64,000 nucleotides of DNA from Ruminococcus sp. (GCA_019420505.1 JAHZHC010000027.1:35249-99248); one strand, 5' to 3'. Counted from the first letter of the stretch, positions 41,064-51,041 are shown. Notes: a model not told the origin generated them from the sequence alone. Numbers and translations are program-made.

Positions 41064-42683
41064 GTGGTGTCGAGAATGAAAAAATCTCTAAAAAGACTGC
41101 TCACTCTGACAATGGCTGCATGCTCAGCAATGACAATGATGACATTTCAAGCTTTTGCAGATGAGCCATATAACGCTTATAACTATGACAGGTGGGGAGA
41201 TACGGTTCCTTCACAAAATGGTTATAGAGTAAGCAAAACGGTTTCCGGACAGGAAATGGGTCTTTCAAAACTTGCTGATCCAAGCGATCCGTTGTTTGTA
41301 AGTGAAGATGCAGCTGTAGTTATGAATGATCCGAAGGATATATTCCTTGACGATGAAAGAAAAGAATTTTGGGTAGCTGATACAGACAATCATCGAATTC
41401 TCAGATTAGATGAAAATATGCAGATTATTGGCTGCTATTACGGAGTTAAAGGTAAAAGCGAAATAAATGTTGACGAAGCAACAGGACTTTCAAAGTTTAA
41501 TTTGCCTGCAGGTATATATGCAAGAACAAGTACAATAACGGGCGAACTTATGCTTTATGTCGCTGACACCGAAAATGAACGTGTTGTAAAAGCAAAGATT
41601 ACTTCTGCTACAGAATGTGAGCTTGTTCAGGAATATGTAAAACCTGATTCAGCATTATATGATTCAGAAACATTTAAACCGGCAAAAGTCGTTGTAGATA
41701 ATGCTGAAAATATTTACGCAGTAGTTAAATCCGTAAACACAGGTTCCGTTCAGTTTTCCAAGGACGGCAGCTTCACAGGTTTCTATGGAGCAAACCGTGT
41801 TGAAGCAACAGCAGCAGTTATTGCACAGAAGCTTTGGCGAAAGATTGCTTCAAACGATCAGATTGAAGGAATGCAGAGAAGTGTTCCGACTGAATATGCA
41901 AACTTCGATATTGATGCCGATGGATTTATTTATACGGTAACTGAAGCTGCTACGGATACGGATGCAGTAAAGAAGCTGAATCCGGCCGGCTATAATATAT
42001 GGGATAACGAAGTGGGTAATGAATACGAATTCGGTGATATTCTCACAGATACTCAGAATCTCGTATCAAATGTAAACTTTACACCGACGCTTACTGATAT
42101 AGTTGTTTCAAATAACGGAACTATAAATGTACTTGATTATAATACAGGACGTATATTCCAGTATGACAGACTGTGTAATCTGATTTGTATTTTTGGTAAT
42201 AAGAACTCTGCTAACCAGAGAGGAAGCTTCCAGGCACCTAATGCGGTGGAAGCCCTTGATAATAACGTATATGTTATTGATGGTATTAAGAATGATATTA
42301 CTATATTTACAGAAACAACTTTCGGAAGTATTCTTCACGAAGCATTTGATCTTTATGATCAGGGTAAATATTCCGAATCAAAAGATGTCTGGGAAGAGGT
42401 AATCGCAAGAGACGGCGGTTATACAACAGCATATATCGGACTTGGAAAGGCAGCTCTTAATAATGATGAATACTCAAAGGCTTTGAAATATTTTAAGATT
42501 GCTTATGATCAGGACGATTATGATAAAGCATTTGAATATGCCCGTGAGGAATTTTTAAGAGATAACTTTACTCTTATTATAGTTATTGTGCTTGCTGTGA
42601 TTATCGTATTGATAATTCTCCGAAAGCTTTTAAGCAAGAGAAAAATGAGAGTTAAAGCTCATACAAGTAAGGAGGGAAAATAA
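41064..42683 (+). CDS. Secreted, membrane-anchored NHL-repeat/TPR protein
   Basis: A 539-residue protein. GTG 41064 and 41067 are both near AGGTGA (41055-41060), and ATG 41076 is also possible. The signal peptide runs to about AFADEP (residue 35). An NHL/beta-propeller domain follows (about 80-410; DDERKEFWVADTDNHRILRL, YVADTENERVVKA and IFGNKNS repeats), then a TPR pair (about 415-490; FDLYDQGKYSESKDVWEEV, YIGLGKAALNNDEYSKALKYF), a C-terminal helix (about 500-520) and a basic tail. The propeller and TPR therefore face outward. It lies inside the transporter operon and may help the binding protein or sense the ligand (inference). Confidence 0.82.
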   Translation: MVSRMKKSLKRLLTLTMAACSAMTMMTFQAFADEPYNAYNYDRWGDTVPSQNGYRVSKTVSGQEMGLSKLADPSDPLFVSEDAAVVMNDPKDIFLDDERKEFWVADTDNHRILRLDENMQIIGCYYGVKGKSEINVDEATGLSKFNLPAGIYARTSTITGELMLYVADTENERVVKAKITSATECELVQEYVKPDSALYDSETFKPAKVVVDNAENIYAVVKSVNTGSVQFSKDGSFTGFYGANRVEATAAVIAQKLWRKIASNDQIEGMQRSVPTEYANFDIDADGFIYTVTEAATDTDAVKKLNPAGYNIWDNEVGNEYEFGDILTDTQNLVSNVNFTPTLTDIVVSNNGTINVLDYNTGRIFQYDRLCNLICIFGNKNSANQRGSFQAPNAVEALDNNVYVIDGIKNDITIFTETTFGSILHEAFDLYDQGKYSESKDVWEEVIARDGGYTTAYIGLGKAALNNDEYSKALKYFKIAYDQDDYDKAFEYAREEFLRDNFTLIIVIVLAVIIVLIILRKLLSKRKMRVKAHTSKEGK

Positions 42684-42684
42684 T

Positions 42685-43314
42685 ATGTATGAATTTACTA
42701 CAGTTGGATGGCTAAAGCATGTTATTTTTCATCCGGTAGAAGGCTTTGAGGATTTGCGCTGGAAAAAGAAAGGTTCAATAAAGCTTTCATTAATAATCGT
42801 TTGTGCTTTGTTTATTGCAATGGTTGCAGAGCGCAGATTAATGGGTTTCCAGTTTAATATGTCTTACGATAAGATTTTCAATGTTATTCCGTTGATTGTG
42901 CAAAGCTTCGTTTATTTCTTCACCTGGGTAATCGGTAACTGGGCAATTTGTACTCTGTTTAACGGCGAGGGTACATTAAAGAAAATATGTATTTATTCGG
43001 CATATGCTTTAGTACCATATATTTTCTGTACATATATTGCCGTTCTGTTCTCAAACTTCCTGGTACAGGAAGAGGCAATATGGGTAATGTTTATTCAATA
43101 TGTGGGCCTTGGCTGGTCGTTGATCTTGATGATTCAGGCTATGAGAGCTGTTCATCAATATACATTCGGAAAAACTTTGCTTTCTATGGTGATGACTATT
43201 GTAGCAATGCTGCTTATACTGTTCCTCGCAATATTGCTGTTGTCACTTTTCCAGCAGGTTTATGTGTTCATATATTCAGTTTATACTGAAGTCGCATATA
43301 GAATCAGAGGCTAA
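42685..43314 (+). CDS. Yip1-family membrane protein
   Basis: A 209-residue protein with five predicted membrane helices, matching the bacterial Yip1-domain group (an early HPVEGFEDLRW segment before the first helix is typical). Function is unknown in bacteria. It starts 1 bp after the NHL/TPR gene with AAGGAGGG overlapping the stop, so it is tightly coupled to it. Confidence 0.82.
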   Translation: MYEFTTVGWLKHVIFHPVEGFEDLRWKKKGSIKLSLIIVCALFIAMVAERRLMGFQFNMSYDKIFNVIPLIVQSFVYFFTWVIGNWAICTLFNGEGTLKKICIYSAYALVPYIFCTYIAVLFSNFLVQEEAIWVMFIQYVGLGWSLILMIQAMRAVHQYTFGKTLLSMVMTIVAMLLILFLAILLLSLFQQVYVFIYSVYTEVAYRIRG

Positions 43315-43338
43315 ATTAGAAACGGTGGTGTAAATTAA

Positions 43339-45714
43339 ATGCATAACAAAACTTATAAGAAAGCGATTGTGTTTGCGTTAGTTCTTACAATGCTGATGCC
43401 TCTGGGATCCATGGCAGCTGATGACACAGCTGATAAAACTACAGGCGATTCAGCGTCAGTGAGCACAAGCGAAAAGGCGTCAGATGAAAAAGACGATGAC
43501 GACGAAGTTAAGCCAATTACAGATGAAGAGGCAATAGCACTTGAAACATGTGAAGAAGCAGCTTCAAATGATAATTTCATTTTGTACGCAGATGAAGAAA
43601 ATGACAGACTTTGTCTTTATGTTAAAGCTTCAAAGAAATATTGGTGGACGTCTCCAATAAATGTTGATGCAGATAACACAGTCATTGATACAGCTAAAAA
43701 TTCAACGATGAAGCCTGCTGTTAGAAAACAGATTGCTTCAAGCCTTGCAATCAGGGTCGGAGATCTTCGTCAGGAAAAGAGAAGCGAATCATCTCCTACA
43801 TATTCAAGTAAGGCAAAAGTAAAGTATAAAAAAGAAGATAAAGGCGTAGCCATAACTTATGATTATACTAACAACAAGGATATAAACGTTAAGCTTGTAG
43901 TTCATTATGAGCTTGGGGACGATAACCTGTATGTATATGCTGACACAAGCGAAATAGAGGAAAAGGATACAAACGCTGTAGACGGAAGAATTCTTACAAA
44001 AATTTTGCTTTGTCCTCAGTTCGGAGCAGTTTCTGCTACAGACATTGACGGAAATCCTACAAAGGGATATATGATTGTTCCTGATGGAAGCGGTGCCGTA
44101 ATAAATTATAATAATGGGAAAACAAATTATTCTTCTTATTCACACAAGATTTACGGAAGAGATTATACAACGGTTCCTTTAAATGCTCCTCAGGTAAATG
44201 AACAGGCTTATCTGCCGGTACTTGCAACTGTTTCAGGTAAATCGGGTATCGTTGCAGTAGCAACAGACGGTGACGCTAATGTTACTGCAAGAGCACAGGT
44301 AAGCGGTCAGAACAGGCAGGCTTATAATTCATGTTACTTTGAATTCGAAACCAGAGGTTCAGACAGCTTTTTCATGAGCGGTGAAGGTTCAAATGAGATT
44401 ACTGTGTTTGAGAAAAACGGTAATATTAAGGGCAAGCGTTTTGGAATCAAGTATTTCCCTCTTGATAAAGACGAAGATATAAACTATGCCGATTGTGCAG
44501 AGGTTTACAGAAATTATCTTATTGAAAATAAAGGCTTGACTTCAAAAGCAACCGAAGGTAAGACTAATTTTTATGTAGATTTGTTCGGCGGCGTAATGAA
44601 AACAAAATCTATTGTTGGTGTTCCGGTTAGCCTTAAAACAGAAATTACAGGTTTCAGTCAGGCTTCTGAAATAGTCGGCAAGCTTAAAAATAATGGTATT
44701 GAGAATATCATTGCTAACTATAACGACTGGACAAACGAATCTATAAAAAATGAAGTATCCACAGAGGTTGAACCTTCAGGTGCTTTAGGCGACGATGATG
44801 AGTTTTTTGATTTTGTCAACAACAGCGGTGCAGAGGTTTATCCATCTATGAATAACTTCCAGATGGATTCAGGACGTCTGGGATATATGACACTGACAAG
44901 TACTGCAATAAGAATTTCGAATGCTTATTCAAGACAGAGTTCATACAGTCCTGCATTCGGCGTAGCTGAAAAGGGAGTTTCTCCGGCGCTTATTGCTCCT
45001 AACGTTTATACTAAAATATTTGATGAAATGACTGAAAGCTATAAGGATAACAGCTTGAAGACTATCGGCTTCGGGGATTATTCAACAAAGCTTGTCAGCG
45101 ACCATTCAAAGAAAGATCCTTACAGCAGAGAAAAGACTATGGAAACTGTTGTTGCAGGATATGAAAAGGCTTCTAAGGAAGTCGGCAGTATTCTTGCCGA
45201 CGGAGCTAACGCTTATGTTATTCCTTATGCTTCTCATATAACAAATGTACCTGTATATTCAAGCGGATACAATGTAACTGATCTTGATATCCCATTCTAT
45301 CAGATGGTAATTCACGGTTATGTTCCATACTCTACAAAACCGATTAATGCAAGTTCAAGTTCTGATGAAACTTTCCTTCTTGCACTCGCTGCCGGCTCAG
45401 CAATTCATTATGATATGACATATGAAGAAACTTCAGAGCTTAAGGATACCAAATATGATGAATTGTATTATTCACATTATGACGGATGGCTTGACGCAGC
45501 AGCTAAGCAGTATAAGATTACAGATGAAGTATTGTCAGGCGTATCCGGAATGACTATTTCAAAATATGAGGTAAGTGATGACAAAAATACAATTACAACT
45601 ACATATACCAATGGTACTGATAATGTAGTAATCGTAATTGACAAATCTGCCGGAACTGCATCAGTGGACGGAAAAGTTATTCAGCTTACAGAAGCTATAG
45701 AAGGAGGTAAGTAA
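43339..45714 (+). CDS. Secreted DUF5696-type protein
   Basis: A 791-residue protein with a signal peptide (about 1-27, MAA/DD) and an acidic Asp/Ser-rich linker (about 28-60). A long beta-rich and alpha/beta extracellular region follows; it carries KKYWWTSPINVD and GYMIVPDGSGAVINYNNGK, the pattern I associate with DUF5696 proteins found beside sugar ABC transporters. The middle (about 430-640) looks like a barrel-type fold (VPVSLKTEITGF, NNGIENIIANYNDW), so an unrecognised hydrolase activity cannot be excluded. No wall anchor is seen. Domain call from memory of the family. Confidence 0.75.
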   Translation: MHNKTYKKAIVFALVLTMLMPLGSMAADDTADKTTGDSASVSTSEKASDEKDDDDEVKPITDEEAIALETCEEAASNDNFILYADEENDRLCLYVKASKKYWWTSPINVDADNTVIDTAKNSTMKPAVRKQIASSLAIRVGDLRQEKRSESSPTYSSKAKVKYKKEDKGVAITYDYTNNKDINVKLVVHYELGDDNLYVYADTSEIEEKDTNAVDGRILTKILLCPQFGAVSATDIDGNPTKGYMIVPDGSGAVINYNNGKTNYSSYSHKIYGRDYTTVPLNAPQVNEQAYLPVLATVSGKSGIVAVATDGDANVTARAQVSGQNRQAYNSCYFEFETRGSDSFFMSGEGSNEITVFEKNGNIKGKRFGIKYFPLDKDEDINYADCAEVYRNYLIENKGLTSKATEGKTNFYVDLFGGVMKTKSIVGVPVSLKTEITGFSQASEIVGKLKNNGIENIIANYNDWTNESIKNEVSTEVEPSGALGDDDEFFDFVNNSGAEVYPSMNNFQMDSGRLGYMTLTSTAIRISNAYSRQSSYSPAFGVAEKGVSPALIAPNVYTKIFDEMTESYKDNSLKTIGFGDYSTKLVSDHSKKDPYSREKTMETVVAGYEKASKEVGSILADGANAYVIPYASHITNVPVYSSGYNVTDLDIPFYQMVIHGYVPYSTKPINASSSSDETFLLALAAGSAIHYDMTYEETSELKDTKYDELYYSHYDGWLDAAAKQYKITDEVLSGVSGMTISKYEVSDDKNTITTTYTNGTDNVVIVIDKSAGTASVDGKVIQLTEAIEGGK

Positions 45715-45719
45715 AGCTT

Positions 45720-46679
45720 ATGAGTAAAACAAGTAGTGTTGCGGACACAAAAGCTGTATCAAAGCCTCCAAAGCACAAGGGTATAAAACTTCCTTATGAA
45801 AGACGTAAAGCCTTATATGGTTATGGATTTATTGCAATATGGGCAATTGGTTCAATTTACTTTTTCATTGTTCCGTTGATTAAATCCTTAGTCTATTCGT
45901 TCTATGATACACAGGTATCTGCGGGCGGTCTTTCACTTTCAAACTTTGGTCTTCATAATTATGTTGACGCTTTCAGACATGATCAGGAATATTCAAAGGC
46001 TCTGATTGCTATGCTGAAAGATACTGCATTAAAAACTCCTCTGATTTTGATATTCTCAATTTTCATTGCAGTAATTCTTAATCAGAAGTTTAAGGGAAGA
46101 ACATTTGCAAGATCTGTTTTCTTTCTGCCGGTAATCATTGCAACCGGTCCGGTTATCAGCATTATTAACGGTAACATGGATACAGGCGGATATGCGGGTG
46201 GTTCTGATCAGTTCAGCACAATGTTTGAAACAAATCTTGTGGATCAGCTGCTTAATTTTTTAGGTATTATGAATATCAGTGATTCACTGACGGAAATTAT
46301 AAACTCGTTAACCACAGATATATTTAACCTGGTATGGAATTCAGGTATTCAGATTCTGCTGTTCCTGTCAGCGCTTCAGAATATTCCATTCTCGGCTAAG
46401 GAAGCAGCTCAGATGGAGGGTGCAACAGCCTGGGAATATTTTTGGAAAATTACAATACCATATATCAGTCCGATGATTCTTGCCAGCTTGGTTTATACTA
46501 TTGTCGATTCGTTTGTCGATCCGTCAAATGATGTAATGACGATAGTTCTTCAGAAAGCAAGCGATTGGCAGCATGGATACAGTGCCGCAATGGCATGGGC
46601 ATACTTCTTGATTGTAGGTATTGTTCTGGCAATTGTTGTAGCATTGATTAACAAGTTTGTTTATTACGAAGTTGAATAA
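45720..46679 (+). CDS. Sugar ABC transporter permease (MalF type), second pair
   Basis: A 319-residue permease with six helices and a cytoplasmic N-terminus of about 35 residues. The EAA loop is AKEAAQMEGATAWEYFWKITIP. It is clearly distinct from the first MalF-type gene in the operon. It starts 5 bp after the DUF5696 gene with GGAGG in the preceding codons. Confidence 0.92.
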   Translation: MSKTSSVADTKAVSKPPKHKGIKLPYERRKALYGYGFIAIWAIGSIYFFIVPLIKSLVYSFYDTQVSAGGLSLSNFGLHNYVDAFRHDQEYSKALIAMLKDTALKTPLILIFSIFIAVILNQKFKGRTFARSVFFLPVIIATGPVISIINGNMDTGGYAGGSDQFSTMFETNLVDQLLNFLGIMNISDSLTEIINSLTTDIFNLVWNSGIQILLFLSALQNIPFSAKEAAQMEGATAWEYFWKITIPYISPMILASLVYTIVDSFVDPSNDVMTIVLQKASDWQHGYSAAMAWAYFLIVGIVLAIVVALINKFVYYEVE

Positions 46680-46691
46680 GGGGGGATTTAA

Positions 46692-47720
46692 ATGGCAACT
46701 AAGAAAGAAGAAAAACTGTTCGAAAAAGAACGTAAGGCTGCTATTAAAGCCCGCTATAAAAGAATGAAAGAGGAAGGTATTGAAAATTACCTGACTCCTG
46801 AACAGATCAGATATAATCGAAACAAAAAATGGGTCGGCATGGTTTGGCCGATATTCAGATTTTTGATTTTGTTTGGTTTATGTTTTGTAATTCTTTATCC
46901 GCTCATATTTATGATATCCACTGCATTCAGACCGTCGGAGCAGATGAGCGACCCTTCAGTAGTTTGGCTTCCTAAGAATTTTACACTCTCAAATATTAAA
47001 GAGGTTTGGGATGTAATGAAGTTTGATACTACGCTTCTTAATACAATCAGACTTAATCTTATTGCGTCATGTTTACAGGTTGTAACTTGCTCATTGACAG
47101 GTTATGGTTTTGCAAGATTTAAGTTTAAAGGAAAAAGTCTTTTGTTCGGTATAGTAATATTTATGATTATTGTACCGCCTCAGATTACAACAATTCCGTT
47201 GTATTTGCAGTACAGATATCCGTTCGGTATGGAAATCGGAACTCAGGGATTGATTGACTCGTCCTTTACAATGTATTTGCCTGCATTGTTTGCTAACGGA
47301 ATTAAAGCCGGTTTGTTCATCTTTATCTTCAGACAGTTCTTCAGAGGACTTCCGAAGGAATTAGAGGATGCCGCATATTTGGATGGATGCGGACCGCTCA
47401 GAACTTATATTACAGTAATGGTTCCGAATGCTAAGTCTTCATTCCTCACAGTTTTCCTGTTCTCTATCGTTTGGTATTGGAATGACTTTTATGTTTCATC
47501 ATCATTCTTCTCTAAGAATGAAACAATAGCATTGATGCTGAAGAACTTGAATAAAAATCTGGAACAGACGCTGTTCAACGGACAGCCTGTTAACATCAGA
47601 CAAATTATTGTTTGGCTTGAGTCAGGATGTATTCTGGCGATTTCACCTTTGCTTGTAATGTACATATTCTTACAGAGATACTTTATAGAAGGTGTAGAGC
47701 GTTCAGGTCTTGTTGGATAA
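46692..47720 (+). CDS. Sugar ABC transporter permease (MalG type), second pair
   Basis: A 342-residue permease with an extended charged N-terminus (about 50 residues, KEEKLFEKERKAAIKARYKRM) and six helices. The EAA loop is LEDAAYLDGCGPLRTYITVMVP. Last gene of the operon, followed by a terminator. Confidence 0.92.
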   Translation: MATKKEEKLFEKERKAAIKARYKRMKEEGIENYLTPEQIRYNRNKKWVGMVWPIFRFLILFGLCFVILYPLIFMISTAFRPSEQMSDPSVVWLPKNFTLSNIKEVWDVMKFDTTLLNTIRLNLIASCLQVVTCSLTGYGFARFKFKGKSLLFGIVIFMIIVPPQITTIPLYLQYRYPFGMEIGTQGLIDSSFTMYLPALFANGIKAGLFIFIFRQFFRGLPKELEDAAYLDGCGPLRTYITVMVPNAKSSFLTVFLFSIVWYWNDFYVSSSFFSKNETIALMLKNLNKNLEQTLFNGQPVNIRQIIVWLESGCILAISPLLVMYIFLQRYFIEGVERSGLVG

Positions 47721-47736
47721 TATTTTATCAAATAAT

Positions 47737-47780
47737 AAAAATGCATCAACCGATTTTGTCGGCTGGTGCATTTTAATTTT
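47737..47780 (+). terminator. Terminator of the ABC operon
   Basis: AAAATGCATCAACCGA (47739-47754) pairs with TCGGCTGGTGCATTTT (47759-47774) with two wobble or mismatch pairs. Confidence 0.85.
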
Positions 47781-47798
47781 GAATTACTGAGGTTTATT

Positions 47799-48974
47799 AT
47801 GGTTACTTTATTGTTGATAGTAATTTATATAGCTTTTATAGGTCTTGGCATTCCGGATTCTTTGTTTGGTACGGCATGGCCGGCAATTTATAAAGATTTT
47901 AATGTACCTGTTTCATACGGCGGACTGATAACATTAATAATTACTTTGGGTACAGTTTTATCAAGTATTTTTAGTTCAAGAGTAATCAATAAATGCGGAA
48001 CAGGACTTGTTACGGCTTTCAGTACGTTTTTGACCGCAATATCTTTGTTAGGATTCTCTTTTTCAAGTAATATTTTGTGGATATGTTTATGCTCTTTACC
48101 TTTAGGCATTGGAGCAGGTGCAATAGATTCAGGATTAAATAATTATGTTGCCCTGCACTATAAAGCGGCGCACATGAATTTTCTCCATTGTTTTTATGGA
48201 ATAGGAGTTTCATTAAGTCCATATCTTATGTCATTAGCGTTATCGGATAATAATCAATGGAGAATTGGATATAGAACAGTTTTTTTCATACAGTTATTTA
48301 TTACATTAGTGGTGTTCCTCTCATTGCCCATGTGGAAAAAGGTCGGAGAACAAAAAGAATCACAGCATAGCTGTTTAGAAGCAAAAACATTAAAAATGTC
48401 AGAAATGATTAAAATGCCATTAGTCAAAGCAGTATGGATTATATTTTTCTGTGCCTGTGGAATTGAATTCACTTTCGGAACATGGGGAAGCGTTTTTCTG
48501 ATAGATACTAAAGGCATAAAACCTGATTTTGCAGCAAAAATAGTTACTTTTTATTATATAGGTATTTCTGTCGGGCGTTTTTTATCAGGAATATTATCAA
48601 GAAAATTATCGGGGAGAACGCTGATATATTGCGGACAAACAATAATCATCATATCTGTACTTATGCTAATTCTGCCTTTATCGCCTGTCATTACAGGATT
48701 ATTTTTGTTTTTAATAGGTCTGGGTATAGGTCCTGTCTTTCCGAATCTGATTTATTTAACTCCAATAAATTTCGGTGAAGATATTTCTCAGTCAATAATG
48801 GGTTCCCAGATGGCAGCAGCCTATATAGGCGTTATGACAATACCCTCAGTTTTTGGTTTAATTGCAGATAACCTCGGTGCAAATTTTCTGCCTTTCTACG
48901 TTATTCTGTTATTTGTTATTATGATTTGTGCAACCAAAGCATTATTCAAGCCGGACAAAGTAATAAAATATTAA
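47799..48974 (+). CDS. Major facilitator superfamily transporter
   Basis: 391 residues from ATG 47799 after TGAGG; the longer frame from 47766 starts inside the terminator hairpin. Twelve membrane helices are predicted, with the IAFIGLGIPDSLFGTAWPAI first helix typical of a YbjJ/FucP-like sugar or small-molecule MFS branch. GRFLSGILSRKLSGR is the cytoplasmic loop of the second half. Substrate unknown. It follows the ABC operon but has its own terminator on either side. Confidence 0.88.
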   Translation: MVTLLLIVIYIAFIGLGIPDSLFGTAWPAIYKDFNVPVSYGGLITLIITLGTVLSSIFSSRVINKCGTGLVTAFSTFLTAISLLGFSFSSNILWICLCSLPLGIGAGAIDSGLNNYVALHYKAAHMNFLHCFYGIGVSLSPYLMSLALSDNNQWRIGYRTVFFIQLFITLVVFLSLPMWKKVGEQKESQHSCLEAKTLKMSEMIKMPLVKAVWIIFFCACGIEFTFGTWGSVFLIDTKGIKPDFAAKIVTFYYIGISVGRFLSGILSRKLSGRTLIYCGQTIIIISVLMLILPLSPVITGLFLFLIGLGIGPVFPNLIYLTPINFGEDISQSIMGSQMAAAYIGVMTIPSVFGLIADNLGANFLPFYVILLFVIMICATKALFKPDKVIKY

Positions 48975-48980
48975 TTAAAG

Positions 48981-49006
48981 CCGGCAAGGATTTGTCGGTT
49001 TTTTTG
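48981..49006 (+). terminator. Rho-independent terminator
   Basis: CCGGCAA pairs with TTGTCGG (48992-48998), followed by seven T. Confidence 0.85.
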
Positions 49007-49087
49007 TGTCAAATAAAGTCGGCATCGCATAAAGTGTATTATATCAAAGCAAATTTCAGACATATTTTGATGAAAGGATACATGTTT

Positions 49088-49879
49088 ATGAATGCAGTTT
49101 TGTTGGCGGCCGGGGGTACAGGATTTACCTTTCTCATGACTACATTGGGTGCTGCTGTTGTTTTCTTTTTTAAAAAGGATGCTTCATCTGAAAAGATAGA
49201 GCGAATTTTTTTAGGCTTTGCGGCAGGAGTGATGATAGCCGCTTCAGTTTGGAGTTTACTAATACCTGCGATTGAAAAAGCAGAAGAATTGGGAACAATC
49301 GGTTGGATTCCGGCAGCAGGAGGATTTGTGCTTGGGGTAATGTTCCTGATGGGACTTGATAAATTATTGCCTTTCTTTCATGCCGGACTTGACCGAGAAG
49401 ACGGAGTAAAACAAGGCTTAAAACGTACTACTCTTCTTGTCTGTGCAGTAACTCTGCACAATATTCCTGAGGGTATGGCGGTTGGTCTTGCATTTGCACT
49501 TGCGGCGCAAAGCGAAAGCGGTGTGCTCTTAGCGTCAGCTATAGCGCTTGCCATAGGTATAGGAATACAAAACTTTCCTGAGGGGGCTGCGATATCGCTG
49601 CCCATAAGACAAACCGGAATAGGAAGAACAAAATCATTTTTATATGGTGCCGCTTCCGGTTTTGTAGAGCCGGTGTTTGGAATATTAACAGTTTTAATTG
49701 CCGGTTCAATTGTTCCGTTAATGCCTTGGCTGCTGGCTTTTGCAGCAGGAGCAATGCTTTATGTCGTAGTAGAGGAGCTTATTCCCGAAGCACATCTTAA
49801 TGATTATCAGCATCTTGCAACATTTGGAGTAATGTCAGGATTTTTGATAATGATGATACTTGACGTGGCATTAGGATAA
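49088..49879 (+). CDS. ZIP family metal transporter
   Basis: A 263-residue transporter with eight helices for Zn2+ or other divalent cations. The metal-binding helices carry HNIPEGMAVG and QNFPEGAAISLP, the family's two hallmark motifs. I start at ATG 49088 because AAAGGA (49073-49078) is 9 nt upstream; the longer frame to 48926 overlaps the MFS gene. Direction is probably import, as in the GufA-like branch. Confidence 0.9.
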   Translation: MNAVLLAAGGTGFTFLMTTLGAAVVFFFKKDASSEKIERIFLGFAAGVMIAASVWSLLIPAIEKAEELGTIGWIPAAGGFVLGVMFLMGLDKLLPFFHAGLDREDGVKQGLKRTTLLVCAVTLHNIPEGMAVGLAFALAAQSESGVLLASAIALAIGIGIQNFPEGAAISLPIRQTGIGRTKSFLYGAASGFVEPVFGILTVLIAGSIVPLMPWLLAFAAGAMLYVVVEELIPEAHLNDYQHLATFGVMSGFLIMMILDVALG

Positions 49880-49886
49880 AATAAAA

Positions 49887-49921
49887 AGACTGTATCACAT
49901 TTTTGGTGATACAGTCTTAAT
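49887..49921. terminator. Bidirectional terminator
   Basis: AAGACTGTATCAC pairs perfectly with GTGATACAGTCTT. It is shared by the ZIP gene and the converging asparaginase gene. Confidence 0.85.
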
Positions 49922-50890
49922 TTACATAATCTGTTCAAAGTAAATATTTTGCTCCATAAAATCACTTACTGAAAAAATATTTTGGTTATATGCTATCAAG
50001 AGTTTTGCATATGCTGCAACTTCAGATATGCCGGTGAGAGGAATAGCTCCGGCATTAATCAGTTTATCAAGGCTTGCATAAATCCCGTTTTTGCTTTTTA
50101 TGCCGCTAAGATATACATTTATATTTTGTTTTTTACATCTGTTTATAAAATCAGTAAGAGTATACTCAGGATTTTCATTTTCCGTACAGGCAGTACCGCT
50201 GTGATAAGGAACATAAAGCACAGCTGAAACATTTTGAGGTATTGAATAAGCTGAGAAGTTTATATTAGGATAACCGTAAATCATTAATATTTCATTTTTA
50301 AATGCGATTCTGTTAATTGAGAACGGTTTAGCCTGATTATGTGATGTCTTTTCAAATATTGATGATATATCCTCATTACCGTAATCTGAAAATCTATCAA
50401 AACAACTGTCAGCCGGCATTATTCTTGTTGCTAAATAAGTTTTATCAAAAATCGTAAATACTCCCTTGGATTTCCCTGAAGTAATATGCTCAACAGCCAT
50501 TGCAAAATTATTAAGCCCGTTAGATCCGGGAGTGCCAAGGGTAAGATTTGAAGCAATTAGAATAATCGGTATCGCCGTGTATGAAAACAGCATTCCAAGA
50601 ATAGCCGACGAGAAAGCAAGGGTATCACTTCCATGAGTGATTATTATGCCTGAATAATCAGTAAAATTTATAGATAACAGATAATTGCATAGTGTTTCCC
50701 AGTGTTTTGTATTGATATTTTCACTTAGTATATCCATTATTTCAATTGATTCAAATTCGGCATCTGAATTATAGTGATTTTTATATAGTGACAGAAGCTT
50801 ATAGTTTTTCTTTTCATCAACATTAATAATTCCGTCTTTTTCAGTGCTTCCGATTGTACCCCCGGTGAAAACAACCAGTATTTTTTTCAT
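49922..50890 (-). CDS. ansA: L-asparaginase (type I-like)
   Basis: A 322-residue cytoplasmic enzyme that hydrolyses asparagine to aspartate and ammonia. The two active-site segments are visible: VVFTGGTIGST with the nucleophile threonine, and ITHGSDTLAFSS, the HG(T/S)DT motif with its catalytic Asp. The second has Ser where most enzymes have Thr. No signal peptide is present. Monocistronic. Confidence 0.88.
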   Translation of the reverse strand: MKKILVVFTGGTIGSTEKDGIINVDEKKNYKLLSLYKNHYNSDAEFESIEIMDILSENINTKHWETLCNYLLSINFTDYSGIIITHGSDTLAFSSAILGMLFSYTAIPIILIASNLTLGTPGSNGLNNFAMAVEHITSGKSKGVFTIFDKTYLATRIMPADSCFDRFSDYGNEDISSIFEKTSHNQAKPFSINRIAFKNEILMIYGYPNINFSAYSIPQNVSAVLYVPYHSGTACTENENPEYTLTDFINRCKKQNINVYLSGIKSKNGIYASLDKLINAGAIPLTGISEVAAYAKLLIAYNQNIFSVSDFMEQNIYFEQIM

Positions 50891-51006
50891 TTCTACTCTC
50901 CTTTGAAGGTGTAAATTGTATCTTTTATAATATCATAATAATTTCAGAAAGTCAATAATTGTGCAAAATCACTAAAAATATTGAAAACTTTAATTAAAAA
51001 TACGAA

Positions 51007-51035
51007 TTGAGAAAAAACTAAAAATATGATATACT
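51007..51035 (+). promoter_or_regulatory. Promoter of the GH13 gene
   Basis: TTGAGA (51007-51012), a 17-bp spacer and TATACT (51030-51035). A TTGTGCAA (reverse complement of TTGCACAA) lies 40 bp upstream at 50959-50966. Confidence 0.7.
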
Positions 51036-51041
51036 AATAAT

